Source: Onthophagus taurus (lineage: Eukaryota; Arthropoda; Insecta; Coleoptera; Scarabaeidae). From it: 64,000 nt of DNA. Below, piece by piece: positions 47,858-58,278 of this stretch. Both the position numbers and the translations under genes were made by a program. Position 1 is the stretch's first letter. Each line of letters begins with the position of its first letter. The notes below the pieces were generated by a model, which saw nothing but the letters and a program-made list of their open reading frames with translations, did no database searches and was not told the origin of the DNA. The DNA lies in the NCBI RefSeq assembly GCF_036711975.1, contig NC_091966.1:13089501-13153500 (forward strand), read 5' to 3'.

Positions 47858-48268
47858 TTATGTTTGATGGATTTCAGTGATTGTATTGTTTGATTGAGCT
47901 TTAAAAGCTATCATCGATTCACCTACACTCAATCTGGTTCCTCTATAAAAGTTTTCAAATGTAATGTTTAATTGAAAAATCATTGGATTTAGTGTGAATA
48001 GTTTATAATTATTATTACTTGAAATGGTTTCATTGTCATTGAAATGTATATTTGAGAAAATTAAACCAAATGGGTCGCCTGCCTTACACTTTGGGGTCCA
48101 TGTTCTTAGTTGGCCAAACCAAGACAGCTGTTTATCCTCAATCATCAACCAAAGCTTACTCAGGGCATAGTAAGCTTTGGTAGTCTGGTGCACATCGTTC
48201 CTGACGTCTTCAGTAAGCTTGCTCGTCTGGTGAGGGATTCTCATATGACGTCTTCGTCGAAATGACAA
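47858..48268 (-). pseudogene. piggyBac-like transposase fragment fused to other debris
   Basis: A 136-codon minus-strand frame contains IFSNIHFNDNETI, then LFTLNPMIFQLNITFENFY and TRLSVGESMIAFK. This is the piggyBac transposase order ...HFxDN..., ...LxKxxPxxxxLxxxF..., LSxDESMxxFKGR. The catalytic aspartate of DESM is replaced by Gly, and the frame drifts off just after. The N-terminal ~45 residues, with KLWLMIEDKQLSWFGQ, do not match piggyBac and resemble a C-terminal string of non-LTR elements. The frame therefore looks like a chance fusion of two relics. Confidence 0.65.
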
Positions 48269-48443
48269 TGCCGCAAAGAAAGAAATATTCCCAATTCGAT
48301 GCTATTTTTGAGGACCGACTTCAAACTCTTCTAGAAACAACGAAGAAAGATATGAACCCAGAATCACTATATTTGAGAATATTCTAATTCAAGAGAAATT
48401 CAAACAGGAGATGGATCTCTTAGTGGATATTTTCAAAAGCTGA
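48235..48443 (+). repeat. Direct repeat, copy 1 of a 209-bp segment
   Basis: The segment from GGATTCTCATATGACGTCTT to AAAAGCTGA is repeated at 49654-49862 in the same orientation, with about a dozen differences by eye. It encodes part of a transposon protein (ATTTTTGAGGACCGACTTCA region). The two copies are 1.4 kb apart. Confidence 0.8.
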
Positions 48444-48449
48444 GAAGTT

Positions 48450-49040
48450 GACCATTACATTCGAAGTGGATGTTATCCGCCTATTCCTCTCTCTTTATCA
48501 TCAGTGTGATGGACATCTGGACAACAGGAATGATTTCGTGGATTTCAAAGACCTTAAAATCCGAGAAGGCCAGGATTATTTATAATTTACAACCTACCTT
48601 CTCAGACTATTGAAAGACAAACAATAGTCGAAAGTAAAGTTTTTTAAAAACTTTACAGAAAAAAGCTCTCTTTTCAGAGGGTTCTTAGAAAACTTTCGCC
48701 GAGCAGTTCCGGGACTTGTTTCCTAAAACATCGCAAACAACACGATTGCATGTTTTACTGGGGCATAAAAGAACGAGGATTGGCTCGGAGAAACCAGTTG
48801 ACAGTTGATCCTTCGACATCGCAGTTGGTTTTCGACACCGTGGCAGAGTTCGTTTCTGCGTCGTAACACGAAGACAGTTGGTTCCAGCAGTTTTGATCGA
48901 CAACCTTTCTTCGAAACGCATTTACATCTTTATTGTTATGCTTTGTTGTAAATAAAAATTGCGTTGTTGTTGAAGATATTTGGTTTTTCTAACTTCCTCT
49001 CGCTACTATCAAAGCATTAGCCCCGCAACCAGCATAACTA
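48450..49040. other. Spacer of transposon-like debris, nothing named
   Basis: A moderately GC-rich part at about 48690-48920 holds a 78-codon minus-strand frame without a recognisable domain. It may belong to the retroelement on either side. Confidence 0.35.
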
Positions 49041-49044
49041 GAGA

Positions 49045-49310
49045 GTGACACGTCGTTTGTTTTACTACACCCTCTGTTTAACAGTTTCTGGCTACTCAAG
49101 TACAGCCTGTTGCAGTTTCCTCTCCGAATCTGCGATGAAAACTACATCATCTGCATATATCAGAGCCTGGTACATGATCGGTCTGAGATTCATCGAAGTT
49201 TCTGTTCTTCTCTTGCATGTCCATAAAAGCTACAAATAGCAATAAGGATAAACTGTCATCATGTCTAACACCTTTTTCCATGACGAATATAGTAGCTTAT
49301 GCAGAAGCTC
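49045..49310 (-). pseudogene. Non-LTR reverse transcriptase fragment with YADD box
   Basis: Read on the minus strand, one frame gives FVMEKGVRHDDSLSLLLFVA, matching the RQGDxLSPLLFN motif. After a frameshift another gives LRPIMYQALIYADDVVFIAD, the catalytic YADD box, then SERKLQQAVLE followed by a stop. Order and spacing are those of palm motifs B and C. In motif B the usual QGD is HDD. The fragment is dead. Confidence 0.7.
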
Positions 49311-49653
49311 AAGGGTCTTGCTGGGGAGAGGGAAAATTTCAGAAGACGAATCGGAGCCCATTCCCCAACGCCACGATAGGGGCACGCTGGGGAAGAAGAA
49401 TCAAATCGATTTCTTGATATTATCTGTGAAGTTAAGGAAACTTCGAACTATTATCTATTAACCAGTAATGTCTCCATGATGATTATTTATGATATCATGT
49501 CCTGCTCTCTTCTTGTTTTGAAGGTAGCATCCACTCATGTTGCACTAATATTAGTAATAATACTGGGTGCCTAATAAGTTCTGTCGTAACTTTTAACAAA
49601 CATCAAGTGGTAATAGTTTTATCTACTTCAATCCAAATGAATTGAGAAGGAAT

Positions 49654-49862
49654 GGATTCTCATATGACGTCTTCGTCGAAATGACAATGCCGCAAAGAAC
49701 GAAATATCCTCAATGCGACGCTATTTTTGAGGACCGACTTCAAACACTTTTAGAAACAACGAAGAAAGATATGAACCCAGAATCACTATATTTTGGAATA
49801 TTCTAATTCAAGAGAAATTCAAACAGGGGATGGATCTCTTAGTGGCTATTTCCAAACGCTGA
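49654..49862 (+). repeat. Direct repeat, copy 2 of a 209-bp segment
   Basis: This is the partner of 48235-48443. This copy continues without a break into the decayed transposon protein, so it is the more complete one. Confidence 0.8.
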
Positions 49863-50060
49863 TTTTGGAAATGCTAATGGCGGGAATTCGGCTAGAAGAT
49901 TTTTCCGTAATTTACAGATTGAAGATTACATTAGAAGCAATATTAAGTAGACATGAGATTAATGTATACAGCTCATTGGATGTAACTTTACACAGTTGAC
50001 ATCCGATGACACCAAATACGCACTAAATTTTAGTCGTGAAAATATCGTCCTGAAAGGCAT
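49680..50060 (+). pseudogene. Decayed transposon-associated protein (GNANxGNxARRFF family)
   Basis: One frame opens MTMPQRTKYPQCDAIFEDRL and stops near 49804. Slightly further on another frame reads ADFGNANGGNSARRFFRN. The string GDFGNANDGNTARRFF is, from memory, a hallmark of a repetitive insect protein family that occurs in many copies near other transposons. Only its early part is preserved. The family's enzymatic role is not known to me. Confidence 0.5.
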
Positions 50061-50224
50061 GTCATAGAGATGTTATACATAAATGGTTGTTGAGCTCTGA
50101 CCGTCCTGTCACAAGTTGCCAAGAAAATCAACCAAACCAAATTCAAAGTTGGAGGAATTAATTTGCAAGCATTGTATGAAGATGATATTAATGGTATGTA
50201 TGTAGTTCCAACAAGGTGGTAATT

Positions 50225-50310
50225 TTGTTAGATTTCTTTTTATTCCAAAAAAAAACAACAGCGTTAGAGGAGCTCCGAGACAATATCGAACGCGAAATTG
50301 TTATGCCCTT
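50225..50310 (+). pseudogene. Mariner-type transposase C-terminal scrap
   Basis: A short frame reads DFFLFQKKTTALEELRDNIE, resembling the end of mariner-type catalytic domains (LDFFLW...TxxELRxxI). It is isolated and too short for certainty. Confidence 0.35.
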
Positions 50311-53300
50311 ATTGAAAAACCCGATATAAAGCTAATATGACATTTTCTCTAAAGATATTGATGTATTTGTTAATTCCCTGAGCGGAGATCGATCTGCTTT
50401 CAAATGTAATATGTATAAAGTGTAATATGTTCTTTTACATAAATTCTACCTCCAAAACGTATTTTTCAAAACAATACTTAATTTCGTAAATCCAATTTGT
50501 CAAGCGATACAACTAAATTAATGGTTTATGAGCGTAAATTAATGTAACGCAAATTGTAAATTATGTATACTGTTCATAAAACTAATTTTAAAACTAGTTT
50601 AACTAGTTTAACTAATAAATGTTAGTTTTAACCAATTTTGAGTTTTAACAATAACATCTACACATATTTCCATAATTGGAAATGTTTTTTATAATAGAAC
50701 CCTTAGTGCTCAACTTTCGTGAAACCTTTCACATGACCGGCATTTCATATCGTATTGATTTCATAAACCGTTGTAGTTGAATTTCACCACGCGAAACTAG
50801 AATTCATCGAGACCAATTAGCGAAGGTATTAATTCGGGAATCGAGAATGTTCCGAAAATATCCGGCCGCGGCAAACTTCTCGAATCCGACCGACGAACGA
50901 CGTTTCAAATTGCCTTTCCGCGAACTCAGAATTAAATAAATTAGAGCACACTCCCGTTAAACTTCCGTAATTAGCTTCCGTTCAATATTAATTTCTTAAC
51001 TCCGACCATTAGGGCTTAATTAGATTGCCTCCTCGCGTTAGAAGAGTACGTTCCAGGTTAACATCTCCGTCACGGAAACAACCTGTACTTATCCGATTTT
51101 CCGTATTTAATTTCCTTTAATAGTTTTAACTTTAAAATTAGAGAAATCTAACTCTAAAAATAACCGTTTTAAGGAAATAGTATTATCGTTTCGTGCTAGA
51201 AATTGTAACTCCAAACTTAAAGCTCTTAAAATGTCTTATTAGGTTTAAAGAAGATTCTCATTAATAGAAATTACTGCAACACCTTTTTCAACATTATTTT
51301 TTTAATATCATAGCTTATTAACACTGAAGATTGAAGGTTAACTAAAAATAACTGTTTTAATTTAAAAAGTATATTTCGTGCTAAGAATACATTCTGTAAC
51401 TCGATACAGTCATAATCTTAACATAGCAGAAACGTTTTAAATAGATTTAAGAGGTTCGTGGTCGTCTTCGCAGTCCATGGAATGACACCAGGTGGTAATG
51501 TCGACGTTAGTTATCGATGTCATTCATCCGGGCATCGTTAGATCGAGCCCGGTCGTCGTCGTTATATCGGTTTATGGCGGAGTTACGGTCTCATTTCTCT
51601 GGCGGGCAGTTGGCGCTAAGGTGCGCCCAGGGTGGAGTTGTTCTTGTATGTGCTCATATCTTTTGTCCCAGACCCCTACCGCTTAGTTATGGGACACGGC
51701 TACCGGCACTTGCGAATAGTTTTACGTACCCAAGTATCGCCCGGCCGCACACCCACGTTTGCGTGGTGAACTTGGATTTTTCGCCGCCATTGTTTATAAC
51801 ATCGTAAATCGCGGTTTAGTGCATTGTGTATCTTGCGGCCGCAAACGTAAACGGAATGAAACGGTTTTCAAGTAGGTGGGGAGAATATTTGCTGAAGTGA
51901 TGGTGTTTTCATAACGTCTTTTACTTTCTCAGATTTACGAGAAGAAATGTTCATTTTAATCAATTGACACGAAATTACTAAAGTCCATTGTCTACGATAC
52001 AAAAAATTATGGAAATAGTTCCCTTACTTGCAGCAGCACTGAAATAATATTCTTCGCGAGAGATACTGTTCGAATCAATAATATTAATACATATTATATC
52101 TGCTAAAAGCGACTTCAAACTGAATTTTAAGCTTGCTGAGTACTCTTATTCCGATTTCAACACCTCCACAGAATATCCAACAAAGAGTTAAAAGAAACGT
52201 TTTCAAGTTGCAGAAATAGCAAAATTTGCTCAAAGAGATAAAGAACGGAGAGGAATTAAAAAAGGATATCTTGGGAGGAAATGAAAAAAAGGAAAATTGG
52301 AACTATAAACTACAACCAAAAGCTCAAATTATAGACTCGAGGCAACCTTTTTCCATTGTTTATCACACAGGTTTAGCTTAAATATTAGTATTTTACGTAG
52401 ATGATTAGTAACAAACTTCTCGCTTATACGAAGAAAATGATCGGCAAAATATAAAACTATTTGAATTTGTTACGAAAGCTTTGCCAAAATATATAAGACC
52501 GTTAAAGAACTTGCTACGACTCCAGACTACAATACATCTAAAAGAACGAAATTTTATCAACAACTATATTTGACAACCTCGCAATCAAACTCTTTTCAAG
52601 CAGTTCTTAACTCACACAAAAGCTAACTCGAAACTTACTTCATAAGTATATGTCAAGAGAATAGTGAAATAGCGAAGAAAAATTGAAGATCATTCGGAGG
52701 AATACTTTCATAAGATTTTTCACACATCTTATTTAGATTCTACATCTTAGATATATCTATAATATGTCTTCAATAAAAGGCCTGTTCGTCGAAATTAACA
52801 GCTTGCATACGCTTTGAAATTTTGAAACATATTTGATGATTACTTTCGCATTGTCTGACGAATAATTTTTTTCCAGTCAAAATGTTTATGAAGAAGCTGA
52901 CACATGATTACAATATTGACAAGGGCAACAAAATCCAACAGATTTAACACTTTATGACGCTTTGATGGAAACTGATTATTTTCCAGCAGTAGTGGTAATA
53001 GCTAAGGCAATTAGTAACTTTTTTCTTTTCCACCAACTTGTTCCATTAAACGAAAATTGAGCACATCGAGGACAATCAAGAAATGTTCATCATTGATCAG
53101 TTTTGCATTATGGTCTTGGATATTTTTGCACATACACCTAGAAATCTATAAAAACAGACGTGATTAGATACTTTTTATTAGGCAGGAGAATTTGAAGAAA
53201 TTGGGAAAATGATGTGGGGAGAGAAAAAATATATACATATAAATAATCAAGGGTTTTTTTCTATCGACTTGTAAAGCATACAGAACCATGTTTTTAAATA

Positions 53301-53760
53301 AACTAGTAATCGGAAGATGGACGGTTCTTCACTGGAAAAATATTTCTGAGACGCAAGCGAGTATTAATCGAATATTCAAACCAGTTAAGCAACACAAAAC
53401 CCTTAACCAGTTAAATTATTAGATGATCGTTGCAAATGCTTAGCTGAATTTCTAGCTTGATTATAACTTATTAAATTACACGTAAAGTTCAGTACTTCGA
53501 AATAACATCTTTTTGCAAAATGGTAGTCAAAACATTTTATTTGTCTATTTTGTAATATAAACACACATGCAAGAGAAAAAATGTTAAGAACAAAAATGGG
53601 GAAGTATGTGTTCAAAAAAAAATTAGATCCAATAACGTAAGCATACTTCATTATAGAACAAAATTACAAATGCACACTTTTCTTTCTATAACATTGTAAA
53701 TGGAAACGTTTATTGTCATTTGTGGAATGAAACCAATGGTGTCATGAATACCAAGAAATT
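50310..53760. other. Intergenic stretch with two GC-richer islands
   Basis: No gene is supported. Islands at about 50750-51100 and 51450-51860 are GC-richer, with only short conflicting frames. The word TAAATTAG/CTAATTTA and TTAATTTC/GAAATTAA type sites are frequent. From 51900 to 53760 the DNA is AT-rich and nothing was recognised. Confidence 0.4.
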
Positions 53761-53769
53761 CGCATCTAT

Positions 53770-54039
53770 TTGGGTGTGCATTCCGGAACTCTCAAATTAG
53801 TAATTCAGACAATGCAACGATTGTGTCAAGTCGATACTATTTTAGCAAGAAGCAATAACGTAACTATAGAACAAAAATTTTTGAAAGTTGACCACGCACA
53901 CCTTGAGGTAAATTCGCAACTCACTTTGGTGATTTGGCTGTTTTTAACAGCTTGGTCAGTCGTCTCTACTTCACATATAATTTCTTGTAATGACAGTCGA
54001 GTTGAAGTAACCACGAAATTTAGTCACTTGATAGGGTAA
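53770..54039 (+). pseudogene. Possible relic of a transposon-associated protein
   Basis: The plus frame contains NVTIEQKFLKVDHAHLEVNS. It resembles the string IxHxFxxxGHTHMEVDSxHS of a repetitive insect protein family, of which a clearer copy lies at 60630-61090. The frame begins without a family start, and the rest is not recognisable. Confidence 0.3.
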
Positions 54040-54450
54040 CGTCGCCGTCGTTTCTTTTTTTGTCAGTTGAACGCAGAATCGATTAAAACTCAATGATTCC
54101 ACTTGTACTTTTTCTTATACTTTTTCTTTTCCTATGTTGAACGTTTTAATGATCCATATTTCTTGGTTTATTTTTTTCGCCTTTTCTGGAACTAGTTCTG
54201 ACTTTTCCATTGTTATCTGCTTTATTACAATTCTGCACTCGATCATTCTCCTCTCTACGTCTCCGTAGAGATCATCACGTGTATCAAATCTTCGATACAG
54301 TTTTGAATACATCTTTCCCGTAGGATTTGTCAATATAAGGTCGATGGTGTTCAGTTTTAGATTTAAGTAACATCTTGTATCTGCCTAGTTCCATATCATC
54401 CTCTCATTTACCGTTATCATTAGGAACTATTGTTTATAACTACTGCCATT

Positions 54451-54610
54451 TTAAAGTACTGAACTCCTACAACTCAAAGCGACACTTTCTAGTTAAACAT
54501 GGAATGGAATGCACACAGCTGTACACTATAAAATTAGGAATGCCACAGGGTAGTGTTCTGGATACTGCTGATATACCAACTGTAATCAGAACTAAAACTG
54601 CAAACTTATA
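54451..54610 (+). pseudogene. Jockey-clade reverse transcriptase fragment, cut by a transposon
   Basis: The frame reads LNSYNSKRHFLVKHGMECTQ, then LGMPQGSVL, then directly DTADIPTVIRTKTANLY. This matches the Jockey order FxSYLxxRxFxVKxGxxxS, GVPQGSVLGPLLY, TADIP. The GPLLYxLY piece between PQGSVL and TADIP is missing. The homology ends exactly where the mariner-type element begins at 54611, so that element inserted into this relic. Confidence 0.75.
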
Positions 54611-56562
54611 CAGGGTGATTCATTTAACGTGAGACAAGCGATTATCCCGAAAACGGTTCATTTTACATAAAAATGAACCAAATGAAAGTTGTTCTGTGCG
54701 AAGCGGGAAACCATATGACGATAAAATTTTTTGACCTTGACCTTATTTTCAAAGTTATACGAAGGTCACGACCAATTTTTTAAATATTTTATTGTAAAAT
54801 CTGAATCTGTGGATCTGGAATCTGTGGAAAAGTAAAGTAATTTAAAAAAAAATTTTACTGTGTGGTTTTGCCAGTACAACGGCAAAACATCTTTTGAAAA
54901 AATTGAAACTTCTTGAGAAACAGTTTATTAACTAATTTATTAAATAACGTTTATAATCTAGAATACTATTTAAGAATGCTCAACAAAAAAAATCCACAAG
55001 AGGTACATCGGGTGATTAGCTCGTCGGAAATACCTTTGGAAAGAGGTTAAAAGGTTCCGACATATGTCCTCCTTTGTCAATTTCATAATAGAATAACGCA
55101 TAAAAAACAAGAGTTCGTGGAACTGCTTATGTCGGCATTTTCAGAATATTGCTTTCAGAGACTTAATTAGTTGAATTGTTTTAAAATGTAACAGGTAAAA
55201 CTAAATTTGCATAAAGACTGCTTGGCCACAAATTCTGAATTCATTCCATCGTTTTACATTAAGGCAAAGTGTTTAACTAAGTCATTAAATCATGGATACT
55301 CTAAGTGTGACAGAAATAAAAAGCAGAATGATTTTTATTTATGGAGAAAGTAGCTGAAAAGTTGCTGATAGTATAGCTTTCTATCGAGAACGTTTTCCTG
55401 ATCGAAATACGCCTTTGAGAAGTACTTTTTACAGAGTTGTGAATGATTTCACCAACACTGGAAATGTGGAATCAAGAAAAAGAACTCGGCGAGCAATTGT
55501 AACTACGGAAGAAAAGGAAATTGCGGTATTTGTTAGCGTTAAAGTAAATCCTTAAGTTACCACTCGACGACTTGCAATTGACGCCGGAATATCGAAGGAC
55601 CAGCATTTTAAGAATATTACAGCGCAACAAGTATCACCCATACCCCATTTCATTACATCAACAGCTTTATGGAGGTGATTTTGAAAATGGATTAATATTT
55701 TGTCAATGGGCACAAGAACGAATGCGGTTAGACGTCAATTTCTTTGGTAACGTGCCATTCTCGAATGAGTCTACTTTTACAAACAAAGGACAAGTCAATA
55801 GACATAACATGCACTATTGGAGCGTTGAAAATCCGAGATGGTTGCGTGAAGTAGAACATCCACGACCTTGGTCGTTTAATGTTTGGCGTGGCATAATTGG
55901 TGATAAATTGATCGGTCCATACTTTATTGATGGTATGCTGAATGGGGAGAAGTACCGAAATTGTTTAGATGACGTCTTACCAGCGTTACTTGCAGATTTG
56001 AGCAGGGAAGAAAGACAAAATATGTGGCTGCAAAATGATGGGTGTTCAGCACATTTTTCACATATTGCACGTGAAGCTTTAGATCGGGATTATGCTGGGC
56101 GATGAATTGGAAGAGGAGGTCCAATTTCCTGGCCTGCCAGATCACCTGATTTAACACCTCTTGATTTTTTTTTTGTGGGGCGTCCTTAAGGATAATGTTT
56201 ATCACGAAGTACCGACTACGCCAGAAAACATGAAAGAAATGCATGCAGAAATAGTAGCGGAGAAAACCTTTTAAGATGTAAAGAAAGTTTTAGTAGAAGG
56301 GTTAATAAATGTATTGAAGTGGGTGGGGAAATATTTGAACATTCATAAATTTCATCATAAATTTTATACTTGTTGATTAATAGTATAGGTTAATCATTTT
56401 TTTGTAAATAAAATTTTGTCTACAAAAGATGTTTCGCCGTCGTACTGGCAAAACAATACGGTAATTTTTCTATTTTTTTTTTATTTTACTTTTATCCATA
56501 GATTCAGTTTTTGCTTCAGTTTTCGAGATAATCGCTTGTCTCACGTTCAATGGATCACCCTG
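54611..56562 (+). mobile_element. Near full-length mariner-type element, TA duplication
   Basis: Ends CAGGGTGATTCATTTAACGT and, in complement, CAGGGTGATCCATTGAACGT are flanked by TA (54609-54610, 56563-56564). The inverted repeats extend about 45 bp (GAGACAAGCGATTATC...CGAAAAC). The 1,952-bp length and an internal transposase spanning most domains make it a near-complete but inactivated copy. Confidence 0.85.
55292..56335 (+). pseudogene. Mariner-type transposase, frameshifted, first catalytic Asp lost
   Basis: The reading starts MDTLSVTEIKSRMIFIYG, with a helix-turn-helix (FYRERFPDRN...RSTFYRVVNDF). After stops and a shift it continues in the catalytic core: VNRHNMHYWSVENP, EVEHPRPWSFNVWRGIIGDK, then QNDGCSAHF and GRGGPISWPARSPDLTPLDF. 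The first catalytic Asp (FSDES in relatives) is Asn at 55764-55766. The second is the Asp of QNDGC (56037-56039). The third is in PLDF (56163-56165), leaving 41 residues between the last two, if no indel has altered the distance. An in-frame TGA (YAGR-stop) and a T-run frameshift after PLDFF also disable it. Known relatives are insect mariner-like elements. A DD41D placement is my inference. Confidence 0.85.
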
Positions 56563-56614
56563 TATACATATATCCAGGCTGGTATCTATAAATCTGTAGA
56601 TCACATCTATATAT

Positions 56615-56690
56615 TTAAACTAAAACTAACACTAGCGCTATCACTAGAAGTAACACTAGGCCTAGAACTAGACACGTTCGGGTTATACCG
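56615..56690. repeat. Degenerate ACTAAC/ACTAGA hexamer repeat
   Basis: Words ACTAAAACTAACACTAGCGC, ACTAGAAGTAACACTAGG and CCTAGAACTAGACACG follow each other as a 6-bp-like degenerate array, then GTTCGGGTTATACCGTGCGT. Similar CTAG-rich arrays are common in insect retroelement tails. Confidence 0.5.
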
Positions 56691-56979
56691 TGCGTATTTT
56701 GAAGAAAAAATGTTTAACTTTTCGGATGCCACATTGCAAAAAAATTATATAAATCAATTCTTAAATTAACGAGGATATATGTAATAGGACTTATCTACTT
56801 ACTATTCTGTTTTCCAAAACTAATTTAAAATTTTAATTTACACGAATTTGTCCTTGCTTTTATAATACTTTCTGTAAACAAGAAATGTTTTATTACAAAT
56901 TATTAGAACAATCAAACAAACCTAGCTTAGTCATGTTACATAGTGTAGATTCAAATTAAATTAGGCTAAATTAAACTTA

Positions 56980-57581
56980 CAAGGGAAGTATCAGAAGTGT
57001 CCCTCACCGATTTTGTTGAAATTTGGTACAGCGATAGTATGGCCAAAAATAAGGTTTACGTATTTTTTATACGTGCTAATAAAGCCCCTGGAGCGAGTTA
57101 TAATAATATTGTTCAACAGTGTAACAGTTTATCACATTTTTCTTAAGGAAAGGGGTTATCTATCATACCCCGTAACTTTGCAGGGGATGGTCAGAGGCAA
57201 ATAAGAAAAAACACGTCATTAATATTTTTAAACGTACTATAAGAACACATAATATCGCCAAAATCGACAGGGTAGTTTTTAAAATATTCCAAAAAACTAG
57301 GGGTAGTTTACCCCCAGAAGCCCTCAGATATATGTGTGATATATCAATGGAAAGTTCTTTGAAAATGAATATCAGTTTACATTTACCACATTTCGATAGC
57401 TATTTTAGTTTTCAGCCTATAAGCGAATATATATATTTCGCCCCGATTTCCAACCCTTATAACTTGCCCCAGGGGCTTTATTAGCACGTATAAAAAAATA
57501 CGTAAACCTTATTTTTGGCCATACTATCGCTGCACCAAATTTCAACAAAATCGGTGAGGGACAGTTCTGATACTTCCCTTG
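56980..57581. mobile_element. 602-bp MITE with ~125-bp inverted repeats and TTA duplication
   Basis: The element starts CAAGGGAAGTATCAGAA and ends with GATACTTCCCTTG, flanked by TTA at 56977-56979 and 57582-57584. The arms match for roughly 125 bp, for example GATAGTATGGCCAAAAATAA and its complement. A TTA target duplication is typical of PIF/Harbinger-type elements. Two open frames in the arms are incidental. The core (about 57110-57450) is non-coding. Confidence 0.8.
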
Positions 57582-57589
57582 TTAGTAGT

Positions 57590-58278
57590 TTTGAGATTGT
57601 GTAAGACGTTCTCCAAGGTTTGAATTCATGCTACTAAAAAGATAATATTAGTTGTAAAACAAGAACTAATATTAACAGTTTTAAAAATAAGTTAAAAAAT
57701 TATAGCAAGTTTATGTCGAATCAATGATTTTATTGTGGTAATCTTTTATTTAAAAGTTATTTAATTTTAATTTATACAACTTGTACTAATGTAAATAACA
57801 TAAAACAAGGTGATAACAACCTGACAGAGTTCCATGATAATAATTGTAAAATTTATCAAGATAACTGATACTCAGAAACCTTTTTATTAAATTAGATTTA
57901 TATATAAGTTAATCTATTATCATAAAATGGATAAATCTCATACGTATTGTGTAAACAAAATAATCGTATCAAATACATCACAGTCGATACACAAAAAAAT
58001 TATAAAATCACAGTAAATCACAACATCATTTAGGAGACCACGTTACGTTATGCAATAAAACACTAAAATGAAAATAATTCAAATATTAAATAGAACGTTT
58101 AAAGATGTTTATGAAATATAAAACTTTATAAAACACTAAAAAATTTGGCAATCAAAAAACACAAATAATCAAACAAACAAACAATATTAATTTAATAATA
58201 CTATTATAGCAGTGGATCTTAAATGAAATTTTAAAAACTATAAAACAGAATTTTAAAAAATTTGAATTATCTACTAAT
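57590..58278. other. AT-rich 3' flank of the glycosyltransferase gene
   Basis: Nothing coding. The part around 57715-58060 resembles 61195-61440 downstream of the second copy (TGATTTTATTGTGGTAATC vs ACATTTTATTGTAACAATT, and the shared AATTTAGGAGAC word). The duplication unit therefore reached beyond the gene's 3' end. Confidence 0.45.

Noticed and set aside
54115-54333. 72-codon charged minus-strand frame (KLYRRFDTRDD...)
   Set aside because: It might be a piece of a retroelement endonuclease, but no catalytic motif could be identified.
57013-57204. 63-codon plus-strand frame
   Set aside because: It lies in the terminal inverted repeat of a MITE and its peptide is not related to any transposase.
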